Positions 1 through 11,357 of a stretch of 64,000 bases of DNA are shown here, in pieces. Numbering within the stretch: position 1 is the stretch's first letter; each line of letters opens with the position of its first letter. The position numbers were made by a program, and so were the translations under genes. The stretch is from Mytilisepta virgata (lineage: Eukaryota; Mollusca; Bivalvia; Mytilida; Mytilidae). The stretch is taken from contig CM051521.1 in the NCBI GenBank assembly GCA_028015205.1, positions 101,284,513 to 101,348,512 of the forward strand, given 5' to 3'. The notes beneath the pieces are model-generated. The model did not search any database. It saw only the letters and a list, made by a program, of their open reading frames with translations, and was not told where the DNA came from.

Positions 1-2343
1 ATCAGACCTGGACTAATTCCAAAGTGATGCAACTTTTCTAAAAACTAAAATGATAAGATTACCCATGTCAGTGTCAAAAATAAAAAAAAACATTTCTGGT
101 TTATGACTGTTTTTAATATATTGGGTTTTAAATCTGAAGAATATTGAGGATGAGCTAACGCAAACAAACAATATTCATAAATGCAGTTTATCTGTACGTA
201 GAATTCCAGTATCTAAAAAGACAGATTTCAACATCCTCCACACGATATGCCAAATGCATAATATACTGCATCTTCTAAAATAGCTCTTAGAAACTAAATA
301 TAACTTTTAAACAGTGTGATTCATAACAAATTCAAATAAATGTCTCTGCAAGAAAAAATATAGAGTTTTCCATACTTCGGCACAGGGATATCAAGGGAAT
401 GTACATGTACATTGTACTTGAGTCTTGAATATGTATACAGTGCAACTCTTCTAAAAAAGTTTATAGCCTTGTACCTCTAGATGCTGAGATATGACCATAT
501 TATGTAAAACTCCATATGAGTTTAAAAGATCTTCTAAATGAAAATTCTTTAACCATTCAGTTATAAAAAAAGCTCAACCAAATACAGACATCAAAAATAA
601 AACTTATCCAAACAAAATATATGTAATGCACAAAAAGTTTGGTCTGGTTTATTGGGTTTTATCTTATATTTACATGTAGTAAATACTACCTAAGATTTTG
701 AATGTCTAATACAGATGCTTAGATGAAACCTATATCACATACCCACTATAAAGTTCCCAGTAAAAATATATACAGTGTATGATAAAGTGAACAATAGAGA
801 TCAAAATCTGTATCGCATACTGTATCAACACTCGACCAATATCAGCCCTTGGGCATTTGGCCCTCTGGCTGATATGGGTTACTTGGGTTGAAACGCCATG
901 TGATACAGATTTTATATTATTCTCTATGTTACACAACTTTCAGAGCAACTGGCTATATTGTGGTGGGAATGGATAGCTAGAACCACTGACTTTAGGAAAT
1001 CTTGCCCTCCTTCAATGATTAAACACATCTCAACTAGTGATCATTTGCTTAAGCAGTGCATGAAATATAGGTCAAAGAGAATGGTTTTTTCTTGATTACT
1101 GATCTTTTCATAAAGTACATCTCTACACAAGTTTAGAGGACACTCATTATTGCTCATACCTATTGTTGACACACCATCATTCCCCTTCACTGCTGCATGT
1201 CCAAAAATTTGTCTAAGTCTGACACAGTTTGATGAAGAAAGATATGGAAAATTAACTGCAAATAATAGCTGCTGTGTTTCAGTAATGAATCCACTGCCTC
1301 TGTTATCTCATATAATTATCACATGCAGAAAACTTATGAAGGTAAACACTTACCACATGTAAAGATCAATGCAGCATTGATCACGGAAGAAGACATTTAT
1401 AAACATTAGAAAAAGCAATCAACATAATCCAGATATCCAGATATATTACCATCAGGACTTTAATTGTCCCGATCTTCTAAAGTGCCACCAGCTGAGGAAA
1501 ATCCAAAACCAGTCTGAACTCTTATAGACCTGACCTTAGGTCATTGCCATGACTTCATTTAAAACATAAGTTACCATTCATCATCCCCATGCTAATGATA
1601 GAATACCAGCCAGTTATCTATGGAGGTACACCTGATGTAAAAATTGACACATCAGACAGCTCACCGGAGAATCCATGCAGTATTCAAAATTATTCTATCA
1701 CATAAAAATCTTTGTAAACCCGTCTTAATTAACTTTAATGTGCAATTGTAGTTGATTTATTTTGTTATTTGCTTGACTTCATGATTACTACATGTACATG
1801 TATATGTCCTTCCAATAGAACTAAATTTGGTATGAAAAAGAATCGATTTTGGGTAAAGTGACAAATACTGAAATAGACAAGATCCCATCTCAAACTGAAC
1901 AGTTAAAAAAAATTAATAGATAATACACATCAGTGACCAAAATATTCCAGATTCGTTCATCATTATGGTCTTATTATCCAGTTGCTTTAATTTTAATGCT
2001 TAATTTGTCCAAATTTTATTTTTTCACAAAATAATAAATTTTTATCTATGATCTAGTAAGGCCAATTCAAGTTACTTGATAGATTATCATCCACCCTTTC
2101 TCACAAATGTGGGATGGCTGGAAGGATTTTATTCTTCTTATTAGCTGCCCATATGCACGGAAATTATTGCTGTCAGCAACTGTGGAGACTTGTGGTTGAT
2201 TTGGCCATATGTACATGTATATATTAAATATTGATATTGTGTCATAAAATTGGATGCATTCCATCCCATTCTAGGTTTTTGGTCTAAAAAACCTATGATA
2301 GCGAAGACCGTATATTTTTCATGGACTGGAAATGAACAATATG
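1..2343. other. AT-rich non-coding DNA, probable PDZ-LIM gene intron
   Basis: No coding exon recognised on either strand. The only structure noted is the fold-back element at 797-924. If the PDZ-LIM gene continues leftwards this is its intron. Confidence 0.35.
797..924. mobile_element. Short fold-back MITE-like element
   Basis: Imperfect hairpin. The outer arms share ATCTGTATC (one mismatch across 13 bases), followed by CAACNC..., then ATATCAGCCC facing GGCTGATAT around a loop at about 847-864. Such single-hairpin elements are usually non-autonomous DNA transposons. No clear target duplication seen. Confidence 0.45.
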
Positions 2344-4141
2344 AGACAAGAGGCTCTCAAGAGCCTGTATTGCTCACCTGGATTTAACTTTTCACCTTGA
2401 GCAGGACTAAAAGTGTTGCATGCAATTTGGCTGGTTTTTCTAGAGGGTTCTATGTTAAACTAAGTTCAGTTGTGGCAGCCATCTTGGTTGACAGTCCAGG
2501 TCAATGAACACATTTCTAAAAGAGAACTATCTAAGGACCTTACAGCTAAGTCTCATTCCAACTGGCTAAGTGGTTTCAGACGACAAGATTTTTAAGTGAA
2601 TTTTCCCATAGGGTCCTATATGAATCTAAGTTCGGCTGTGGCGGCTATCTTGGTTGACAATCCAGGTGATTGGACATACGAGGACCATCTAAGGACCAAT
2701 GCTGCCAACTTTAGTTCCAATTGGCTCAGTTAGTTTGTTTGTTTAGTTGGGGTTTTACGCCGTTTTCAGCACATTCGGCCATTTTGCAGCGGCCAGTTTT
2801 TATTGGTGGAGGAAGCCGGAGTACCCGGAGAGAACAACCGACCTTCGGTAGGAAAATTGGCAATCCTTGTCAATTAAGATCGGAGTCAAACACACCCCGC
2901 CACAGGTGAGATTCAAACTCACAACCTCAGCATTGACAGGCTAGTGATCATTAGTACTAGTCATGACGAACTACCTAGGCCACCGAGGCCCCCAATTGGC
3001 TCAGTAGTTTCTGACGAAAAGATTGTTGAGTGAATTTCTCATAGGGTGTTATGTTAATCTAAGTTCAGCTGTGCCGGCCAAGTGGTTTCAGACAAGAAGA
3101 TTTTTCAATCAATTTTACCTTAGGGCCCAATGTTAAACCAAGTGCGGTTGTGCCGCAACCTTGGTTGACAGTCTGGGTCATCGGACATAATTCTAAAAGA
3201 GGACCATCTAAGGACCATTGCTGCCAAGTCTGGTTCCAATTGGTCAAGTGGTTTCAGACAAGAAGATTTTTCAATGAATTTTCCCATAGGGCCCTATGTT
3301 AAACTACGTTCAGGTTTTGCTGCCATCTTGGTTAACAGTCCATGTAATCAGACATAATCCTAAAATAGAACCTTCTAATGACCAATACTGCCAAATTTGG
3401 TTACAATTGGCCTTGTAGAAGAAGATTTTTGAAAATCATCCCCCTTTTTTTCTATTTTTAGTATCAGCCGCGATGTCGGTTGGAAGCCAGGGATGCCTGA
3501 TATAAATTGGGAAGGGGGCCACCCAAGGACCATTCCATCAAAGTTTGGTCGGAACTGGCCCAGTGGTTTCAGAGGAGAAGATCTTTAAAGGAAAGTTTAC
3601 GTCGGACACTGTCTTTAAAGGGCAAAAACTCCTATAAGGGGTCAATCAATGGTTTTGGTCATGTTGACTTATTTGTAATCTTACTTTGTTGAACATTTTG
3701 TCTTTATCTATAATAATATTCAAGATAATAAACTAAAACTGCAAAATTTCCTTAAAATTAACAATTCAGGGGCAATAACCCAACAAATGGTTGACCGAAT
3801 CTTCTGAAAATTTCATGGCATGTAGATCTTGACCTGATGAACATTTTTACCCCATGTCAGTTTTGCTCTAAATGCTTTACTTTATGAGATACATGTATAA
3901 GACAAAAACTGAAATTTACCCCTATGTTCTACTTTTAGCCATGTCAGCCATGTTCGCTGGCAGGCAGAGTCATTGGACAATTTTAAACTAGATACCCTAA
4001 TAATGCTTGTGACCAAATTTGGTTCCATATGGCCCAGCAGTTTCAGAGGAAAAGATTTTTGTAAAAGTTAATGGATGACAGACGTTGGACGCCAAGTGAT
4101 GAGAATAGCTCACTTGACCCTTTGGGTCAGGTGAGCTAAAA
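2344..4141 (-). mobile_element. AGCTCACC-family dispersed element, copy 1
   Basis: On the - strand it begins TTTAGCTCACCTGACCC with AAAGGGTCAAGTGAGCTATT (5' foldback at 4141-4100) and ends with CCAGGTGAGCAATACAGG, hairpin GGCTCTTGAGAGCC, then TCTTGTC (2344-2382). The core is made of degenerate units with phrases such as ATGGCCGCCACAGCCGAACTTAG-like text and AAATCTTCTCCTCTGAAACC. A SINE is inserted at 2731-2991. No ORF of its own. Confidence 0.75.
2731..2991 (-). mobile_element. tRNA-derived SINE (family 1), nested in AGCTCACC copy 1
   Basis: Flanked by a perfect 14-bp target duplication CCAATTGGCTCAGT (2717-2730 and 2992-3005). On the - strand it opens GGGGGCCTCGGTGGCCTAGG (A-box region), has a B-box-like GAGTTTGAATC (2920-2910) and ends in a tail built from GTTT/AAAC repeats after AACCCCAACTAAAC. 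This is the layout of a tRNA-headed SINE mobilised by a LINE. Confidence 0.82.
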
Positions 4142-4979
4142 ATCATATATTTTACCGAAAATTCCAAAAATCGCTTTAAAAAAATAATTGGGGCAGTGGG
4201 GATAATAATCTATCAATTTACTTGAATTGGCCCATTATACAATAGGACTCTACATGTTCAAGGTACTTCAACAAAGCACATAGCCCTTTATATCCAACAC
4301 TTTATTCCAAATCATATTAAACATACAGTTGATTGAACTAATTTTGAAATTGACTGATATTAAGGGCTGTCAAGTTAAGAACCTGAGGAAACAGGAAGAT
4401 CCCAAATATTGAATTTCAGTTTAAGCCTTTGAATGTGACTGTGAATATGCTGTTATGCATTCATAATGCTCAAGTCATAGTCAAGACTCGTCCAGTATCA
4501 TGTACAACTGTGATTCACTTTTGCTTTATACTATTTTGACAGCCCATTTAAAAAAACCTATATGTAGCACTCACTTTGATATTAATATTAAGCAACAAAC
4601 TCTTTAATATATATATTTCTTTTAAAAATTATTAGATCATATTGTACATTATACTGTATTCTTTCATACAAAATTATGATCAACATAATCATTATACATT
4701 GTATATGAGCTAGACAACAAAAATTTGTAACTAAATTAAAGCCTTTCAAGTGTATAACAATAGGGCTTTAAGTTTCACACATGGTAATTTAAACCTCCTA
4801 CAACCTATACAAGGTTATCATTTGGGGTAAAACATCAATCAAGCCAGTAATTATTTACTTCCTAACTAAATAATGTAACACAGCAAATTACAATTTAATC
4901 TTTATTTTATTTAATGAAGTGAACAGGATGACTGACTTATCTCCCTTATCACATCAAACTGTTAAACACTGTTCAATAG
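4142..4979. other. AT-rich non-coding stretch
   Basis: Nothing recognised: no exon, repeat end or structured RNA visible. Confidence 0.3.
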
Positions 4980-5212
4980 CTTTGTTTTGTTTGTTTAGTT
5001 GGGGTTTTATGCCACTTTCAGCACATTTTGCTATTTCGCAGCAGCCAATTTTTATTGGTGGGGGAAGCTGGAGTACCTGGGGAGAACCACAAACCTTCGG
5101 TAGGAAAATTATAAGATAGGAGTCGAACACAGTGTTGACAGGCGAGTGATCATTAGTAGTCATGACAAACTACAAATGTACCTAGACAACTCGGCCACTG
5201 AGGTCCCCTTTC
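4980..5212 (-). mobile_element. tRNA-derived SINE (family 1), second copy
   Basis: Shares with the copy at 2731 the GTTTAGTTGGGGTTTTA tail junction, CAATTTTTATTGGTGGGGG, GGAGTACCTGGGGAGAACC and the CCACTGAGGTCCCC head. An internal deletion removes part of the B-box region. Possible imperfect target duplication TTCAATAGC / TCCAATAGC. Confidence 0.7.
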
Positions 5213-7359
5213 CAATAGCAAGTTGTCCTATGCCAATATTTACCAGTACATTGTACGAAAGCAATCTTAAAAGGTAATTAATTAAAAAATTCATAAAAGT
5301 ATTTTCTTCAAAGATTAAATTATATAGATATTTAAGAAAGCGATCATCAATGATTCATTCTCAATTTAAAAAAAAGATTAAATGTGAATGTGTATTTTTG
5401 TCTAATTAAAGAACATACTTATAATATGTATGATATTTATTATTTACATTTGTACATACAATTTTATTCCCTAAAAGTAAAATTCTTCGATGTACAATTG
5501 TACAGATAAATGTGTATATTTAGGAAAACTCCCGACTTGCCAATGTTTCCTATTAGATGACCGCATTTTGCAACGTTACACTTGCAAAGCCCAGTGAAGC
5601 CCTTAGGTAAAGTTTGCCAATAGATTTTTTTTTAAAAACAAAAATGAATCTATATCATACAATTGAACTGAAATAAATACATCTGTGTCCTGCTAATCAT
5701 CTTTGTCAAACTTTAATAAGTGCCTTGTCCAAGATGTATACTCATGTACTAATTTATATGTACAATGACAATGTACATGTACACTACGTACCTCTTTAGT
5801 ATAACCTGAGGAATTACATGTATTACATGAAAAAAATTCAATGGTAAAGGCAGATATTAAATTTATCACTCAATCATAGGTGAAAGTACTAAGCAAGGAT
5901 GTTTACCAATTCAACCACTCAAGAAATGGCCTAAAATTAATGCAATTTTAACTCACACTCATTATACAGATAATATTCAAGTGTTAATTAATATATGTTT
6001 TACATTTTGGATGGATATCAAATATGTGCTGATTCTGATGTGTATAAAACATGTGCCTGCTCTTCTATCTAAAATTGAAAGTTGTAAACATAGCCAACAG
6101 TTACTGAGATTATGATAAAAACTTTCATGAGGGGGTGTTATTGAGATTTCAATAGGAGAAATTTAGTGTAACGAGAAACACACCTGTGCAAATCAAAGCT
6201 ATTTAAATATCATACATCATTTTCTATGAAGAGTGATACATGAAAAAAATTCTTTAAATTCAAATGTGCAACCCATTTCTGGTTGTTATGTATCGAAAAT
6301 GTGTCATATATGGTATGATTTTGGTCAAATATCCACTCAAGACATTTACCTCTTATCTGAAGTTTAACAAAACAGTAGTATTTACAGAGCTGGTATATTC
6401 AGAATCGAAACACTGACAACACAGGACATGGATTTATTAAAAATTTAAATAACACCAACAATATCATTGTGAAGTTTACATTGTACAATGACAACAGTAT
6501 TTTAAAATTTATTCAGAGAAAATACATGTACATGTATGTATTCAATTATATATATATAACAAAATTTTAGGGAATTTCAAAGCACTGAAGTAAAAAAAAC
6601 ATTGGTTATTTTTTGTTGAAGTCATCCCTACACCTTATCTGAACTGCAAAAAAGTTGTTTAAAAGAACCTATGAAACAACAGCAGCTTATAAAAAAATGC
6701 TGAGGTACAAAATGTAACTGACCACATGTTAAATTTGATACCATCTTATTAGATATAATAATTAGTATTAATTACTGGTACTCTAACTTTGTCAATATCA
6801 GTTCATAATTACTTATGTATGTTATCAAAAACACATACATATGTACTTTTTCCTAAATCAAATCTTGAGGTTCTTCAACATAAACGTAACCTTCTGAATA
6901 AAGGATATGAAAGAAGAGAAAATAATTGTTATTATCACAACACACAGGAATGTGTATGCTGTATACATAGAAAGAAACACATACTGATTAACCCATGTGA
7001 ACATGACTTCCTTGATTACAACTGTTGGATTAATGCTGTGCCTGATGCCAGACAAGCTTTAGTAATAAATTTACCCATCTTGTGCCAGATCTCCTAATGA
7101 TAATCATACTTATTTCCTTAATCATCTTAATAAGCATGAGTCAAGAAACTACTTAGGAGAAAAGATGATGCAAAAAACACCTCAATAATCTTCAACATAT
7201 CATTGTTACCAATGTTGCTGAACCAAAGAACCAATCTTAACTTTTCAGGGATATACAAAAAATATTTCCTTTCATATGACAGTCTGCCATATATGTTAAG
7301 ATTTTAGTTATACCATATCCAAATACAATGTAAACAAGCTCCATCTATGATCCACTAAT

Positions 7360-7412
<53 letters not shown>

Positions 7413-8131
7413 ATGATGCATTCATAGTAAAAGAATTAGACTATCTCATACATGGCCATGTAAACATGCTGATAATTTCACCTTAAAGAGGTTTCTATTT
7501 TTTAGTATTAAACTGAAATTTCAAAAGAAATAATTCAAGCACATCAAAACTTCTCTCATATTTACAATGTATAATGGATAATGTTATCCTTTGACAGATT
7601 AAAAAAGTTCATATATTCATCAGTGCATGATAAATCTGTTTGGTGAACAACAGGCCATACTTTCTCATCTAATATATATTTCTACATTTGGAACAAAAAC
7701 ATGTACCCTTTATAACAAATTAGTTAAAAGAGTCAATCTTTTTTATTATCTTTATCCCTATTATTTAACGATTCTTACCAGCTGCCACCCTGGATAATTT
7801 TGGCATTTGTTATTGCTTCAGTGACATTATAAATGCATACATGTGCAAATGTAAGCATTTTCAAAAGCAAAGTTTTCAGAACATGTTGGCCCTTCTATAG
7901 CAGGACCAACTTTACTACAAATGGTATTGCATTTATTATATATGATTTTTCATCTTGTATATTTAAAATTTTCATTATATTTGTATATAACTATGGACTA
8001 TTTATGTCTGAAATAAATGATTATTATTATTATTATTATTATTATTTAAACTTAAAGTTTCGAAACTTTGATTTGACATTATAACACATTGATAAGACAA
8101 TGACAGGTCAAAGTTGAAGGTTTGTTCTTAC
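5213..8131. other. AT-rich non-coding stretch with simple repeats
   Basis: No exon recognised. Contains a run of 47 T at 7361-7407 and a (TTA)n microsatellite at about 8021-8046. Open frames here have no family resemblance I trust. Confidence 0.35.
7361..7407. repeat. Poly-T run, 47 nt
   Basis: Uninterrupted T homopolymer. Could be the poly-A tail of a - strand retro-insertion, but no retrotransposon body is recognisable next to it. Its exact length is uncertain in any assembly. Confidence 0.7.
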
Positions 8132-8224
8132 CTTTGCTATTCTTACTGGTTCGTGGAAATCACTTCCTCCCTGGAATCTAAATCCCCAGGGTGATCCACC
8201 CTTTAAAGTAACTGTGTAGGACAT
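8132..8224 (-). CDS. First coding exon of a PDZ-LIM (ALP/Enigma/ZASP-type) gene, partial
   Basis: ATG at 8224-8222 on the - strand opens 31 codons starting MSYTVTLKGG, then PWGFRFQGGSDFHEPVRIAK, ending at a donor GTAAGA (8131 downward). This is the start of an N-terminal PDZ domain of the PDLIM/LDB3 family, which begins MSYSVTLTG and has PWGFRLQGG as its carboxylate-binding loop. In that family the PDZ binds alpha-actinin or other Z-disc and stress-fibre partners and LIM domains follow. I chose MSY because the family begins there; the frame stays open upstream to an ATG at 8338, which I take as 5' UTR. The rest of the PDZ is not recognisable in 1-8100 and is presumably beyond a long intron. 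Which PDLIM paralogue this is cannot be told. Confidence 0.85.
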
Positions 8225-9498
8225 TACGAATCGATTGAAACCGCCATGAAAAGAATAATAATCTACTTGAGAATCAAATGGAGTATCACAATTACCAGTT
8301 CCACAGAAGACGAATTTACTCTTTTGTTGGTGAATCAAAAATCAAGAAAATGTCTAATATTCATTCTTTTTTTCTGTGCTGCCCAGCAATATATGATATA
8401 AGAACAAAATGGTCAAAAATATATATACTATTCTTAATCGAAATCCAACCATTTATATCCTAAATGTTCTCATTTATATTAAAACTAAAGTGAAACTGAA
8501 ACATCGCCCCGAAATTTATTTTTTGTGTGTTAAGACATGTTTTTGGCCCTTCAGATTCTATTCCATCTGAATTTTATATAGAAACCAAAAGATTCAACTT
8601 AAGTATCAAATAATTGTAGTAATTCCAACACAATAGCGAAATATCTTCTGCTCAGCATGTGCTCGTCTGTTTATCTATTTGGTCATTGAAGAAATCAAAG
8701 AGCTACCGAAAGTAAGAATTACTTCCGGTTTGTCAAGATAAACAAACTTGTCATGGGTATGCAGTCCTATTAATCACCAATTTAATTCAGATAATCTTTA
8801 GCAGTTTAATGTTATGCTGTTATAATGTTATAATTTGCCTACAAATAACACCTACTCTGTAATCCCTTTTGGAATTATGTGTCCGGAGCTATTCTTCTGA
8901 CTCGGCCACTCAGTGGAAACAGGATTCCAAAAGGGATTTATACTTGGTCGTGTCGGCCATACCACCAGTTCGGCCAGCTAAAAAAAGTTGCTTTGGCCAT
9001 GCATAGTTTTATTTGTCAATTTTCATCAACTAGTCCAGGGTATATCGTTTTCATAAATTTTCATATGACCACAAATGTATGTGTCATCATCCATAGACAG
9101 TTAGGTTTCTACTTATTTACTTTTATTCTACTCAACATATCTTTATAAAATTTTACCACAATGTACCCCCATAAAAAATACACATTGAGACCGATTTTGG
9201 GAAATCTGGCCCCTTCCATTTTTTTCTGAGGGTCATTAATTGTTTTTTGATAATTTTTGTGTACTTTTTAAATTTTAATCTGATTTTTATGATTTTTAGC
9301 TTTTCATGTTCCTTGATCAAAATGGAAAATACTTCTTAAGATTCATTTTTCACTGTCTCTTCCAATTTAAGAGATAAAAAGGGACACTACTTACTTTTTG
9401 AAACTTTTTAATTTCTTGTCTGATTTTGATGATCTTTTTTAATGGCACTTCTTGCTTGACAACATCTTTGTTCATTTTGGCAATACTGTGTATCAATT
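8225..9498. other. Region upstream of the PDZ-LIM exon; possible 5' UTR and promoter
   Basis: No coding exon recognised. It holds an ETS-like CCGGAAGT (- strand, 8728-8721) and an inverted repeat AATCCCTTTTGGAAT / ATTCCAAAAGGGATT around 8859-8940. It lies upstream of the - strand PDZ-LIM start and could hold its promoter; nothing confirms it. From 8990 to 9498 I see no further feature. Confidence 0.25.
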
Positions 9499-9915
9499 GG
9501 GATTCCTATGGGTACAAACAATGCTCCTATTATTGCTGAGTTATTTTTATATTGTTATGAAGAGTCTTTTGAGAAAAATGTCCGTAAAGGTAAAATACAG
9601 AATCATGACAAATTAATTGATATTTTTAACAACAATTGCAGGTATCTTGATGATGTATGTTCTTTTGAAAACCCTGAGTTTCTTATATATGCAAAAGGCA
9701 TTTATCTAAAAAAGCTACATTTGAACAAAGCTAATAGGAATAGTAGATGCTATTCTTTTTTTAGATCTACATATAAATATTGAAAATGGAGAGATACATT
9801 GTGTACATACACATCTACTTCATTGATGAAATTAGGGATCATATTAATTTCCAGTTACTAACTTCCCCTTTCTTGCAGAGACATGCATGTTGCACCATTG
9901 TATGGAGTGTACATA
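9499..9915 (+). pseudogene. Reverse-transcriptase fragment (GIPMGTN family), decayed
   Basis: Encodes GIPMGTNNAPIIAELFLYCY, then CRYLDDV (the YxDD catalytic box), then in shifted frames DLHINIENGEIHC and DEIRDHINFQLLTSPF. The order motif B-like, YLDD, NGEI and NF.F matches a domain I know from invertebrate RT-bearing elements, possibly Penelope-like. Frameshifts and a stop at 9781 show it is dead. A related copy lies at 36385-36770 on the - strand. Confidence 0.7.
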
Positions 9916-10037
9916 TTACAGCTTGTATGTTTTGCATGGATTTGCATAATTTTTTTTTATATAATTTGGTATGGTAGTTGAGTATGTACCTATTTTACCA
10001 ATTTCATAGTTGGTTGATTTACACAAGAGAAATTATC

Positions 10038-10130
10038 TTTTTTATGCCAAGTCCATGAATGTGAAATGGGCATATGGATTTACCCTTGTCCATCCATATG
10101 TATGTCTGTCTGACTTGGTTAAGTTTTTTT
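10038..10130 (+). mobile_element. 5' end fragment of a TATGCC-type dispersed element
   Basis: TTTATGCC... with ...GGGCATATGG and CATCCATATGTATGTCTGTC resembles the opening of the element at 50880. It is cut at a T run by AGCTCACC copy 2. The other half was not found after that insertion. Confidence 0.35.
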
Positions 10131-11357
10131 AGCTCACCTGGTCAAAGGCCATGTGAGCTTTTGTCAACACTTGGCATCCATCGTCCGTTTACTTTTACAT
10201 TTTAATTTTCTCCACTGAAACCACTGGGCCAAATGGAATTAAATTTGGCAGGAAGCATCTATGTAAGGCCCTTTATAAAGATCGCTCATTTCGTCCCGAT
10301 CTGACAACAAACATGGCCACCATGGGCAATTGTTGTTTTTGATTGGCTGAGTTTTCAAAAGTCTTCTCCTCTGAAACTGCTTGACCAAATGCAACAAAAC
10401 TTGACAGGAATCATATATCGGAGGTCCTTTATAAAATTTCTTCATTTTGTCCTGATCGGACTACAAAATAATATGGCCATCATGGGCAGTTCTTGTTTCT
10501 GATTAGGTGATATAAAAAAATCTTCTCCTCTGAAATCACTTGGCCAAATGGAACGAAACTTGACAGAAAGCATCTAGGGGAGGTTATTTACAAAGTTTCA
10601 TTTCGTCCCAATCGGTAAAAAATCATGGCCACCATATGCAATTCTTGTTTCTCATTGGTTGATTTTTCAAAAAAAAAATTTCTCTGTAACTGCTTTGCCA
10701 AATGGAACGAAACTTGACTGGAAGCATCCGAGGGAAGTTCTTTACAAAATATCTTTATTTCATCCCGATCGGAGTACATATATGATCACCATTAGCAGTC
10801 TTGTTTCTGATTGGCTAATATAAAAGAATGTACTCCTTTGAAATTGCTTGCTCAAATGGAACGAAACCTGACAGGAAGCATTTATGGGAGGTCCTTTATA
10901 AAGTTTCCTCATTTTGTCCCGATCGGAATACAAATATGGCCGTCATGAGCAGTTCTTGTTTCTGATTGGTTGATATAAAAAAAATCTTCTCCTCTGAAGT
11001 TGCTTGGCCAAATGGAATGAAACTTAACAGAAAGCATCTAATTGGGAGGTTACATACAAAGTTTCCTCATTTCGTCCTGATCAGGCTATAAACATGGTCA
11101 CCATGGCTAAATCTTGTTTCTGATTGGCTGATTTAAAAAAAAAATTTTTTTTCTCTTAAACTGCTTGGCCAAATAGAGCCAAACTTGATAGAAAGTGTCT
11201 ATGACATAACAAAAATCTACAGAACTGCAGAATTGCTTGAAACCAAACAGGATCTGAATGTTCCTCTTGAGGTTCTCACCAAGTTTTGTTACTATGGTGC
11301 TGATCCCTAATTCAAAATGGCCTTCAGCAGAATACTTAGGCTAACATAAGACCCTAT

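Noticed and set aside
2721..2909. 62-codon open frame with a related one at 4919-5119
   Set aside because: Both are translations of SINE family 1, antisense to the element.
6789..7097. Open frame with CVCC...PCEH...C, resembling a RING zinc-ligand pattern
   Set aside because: Ligand spacing after the histidine is wrong for RING, the last cysteine pair is missing, and there are no splice sites or homology I recognise. Probably chance.
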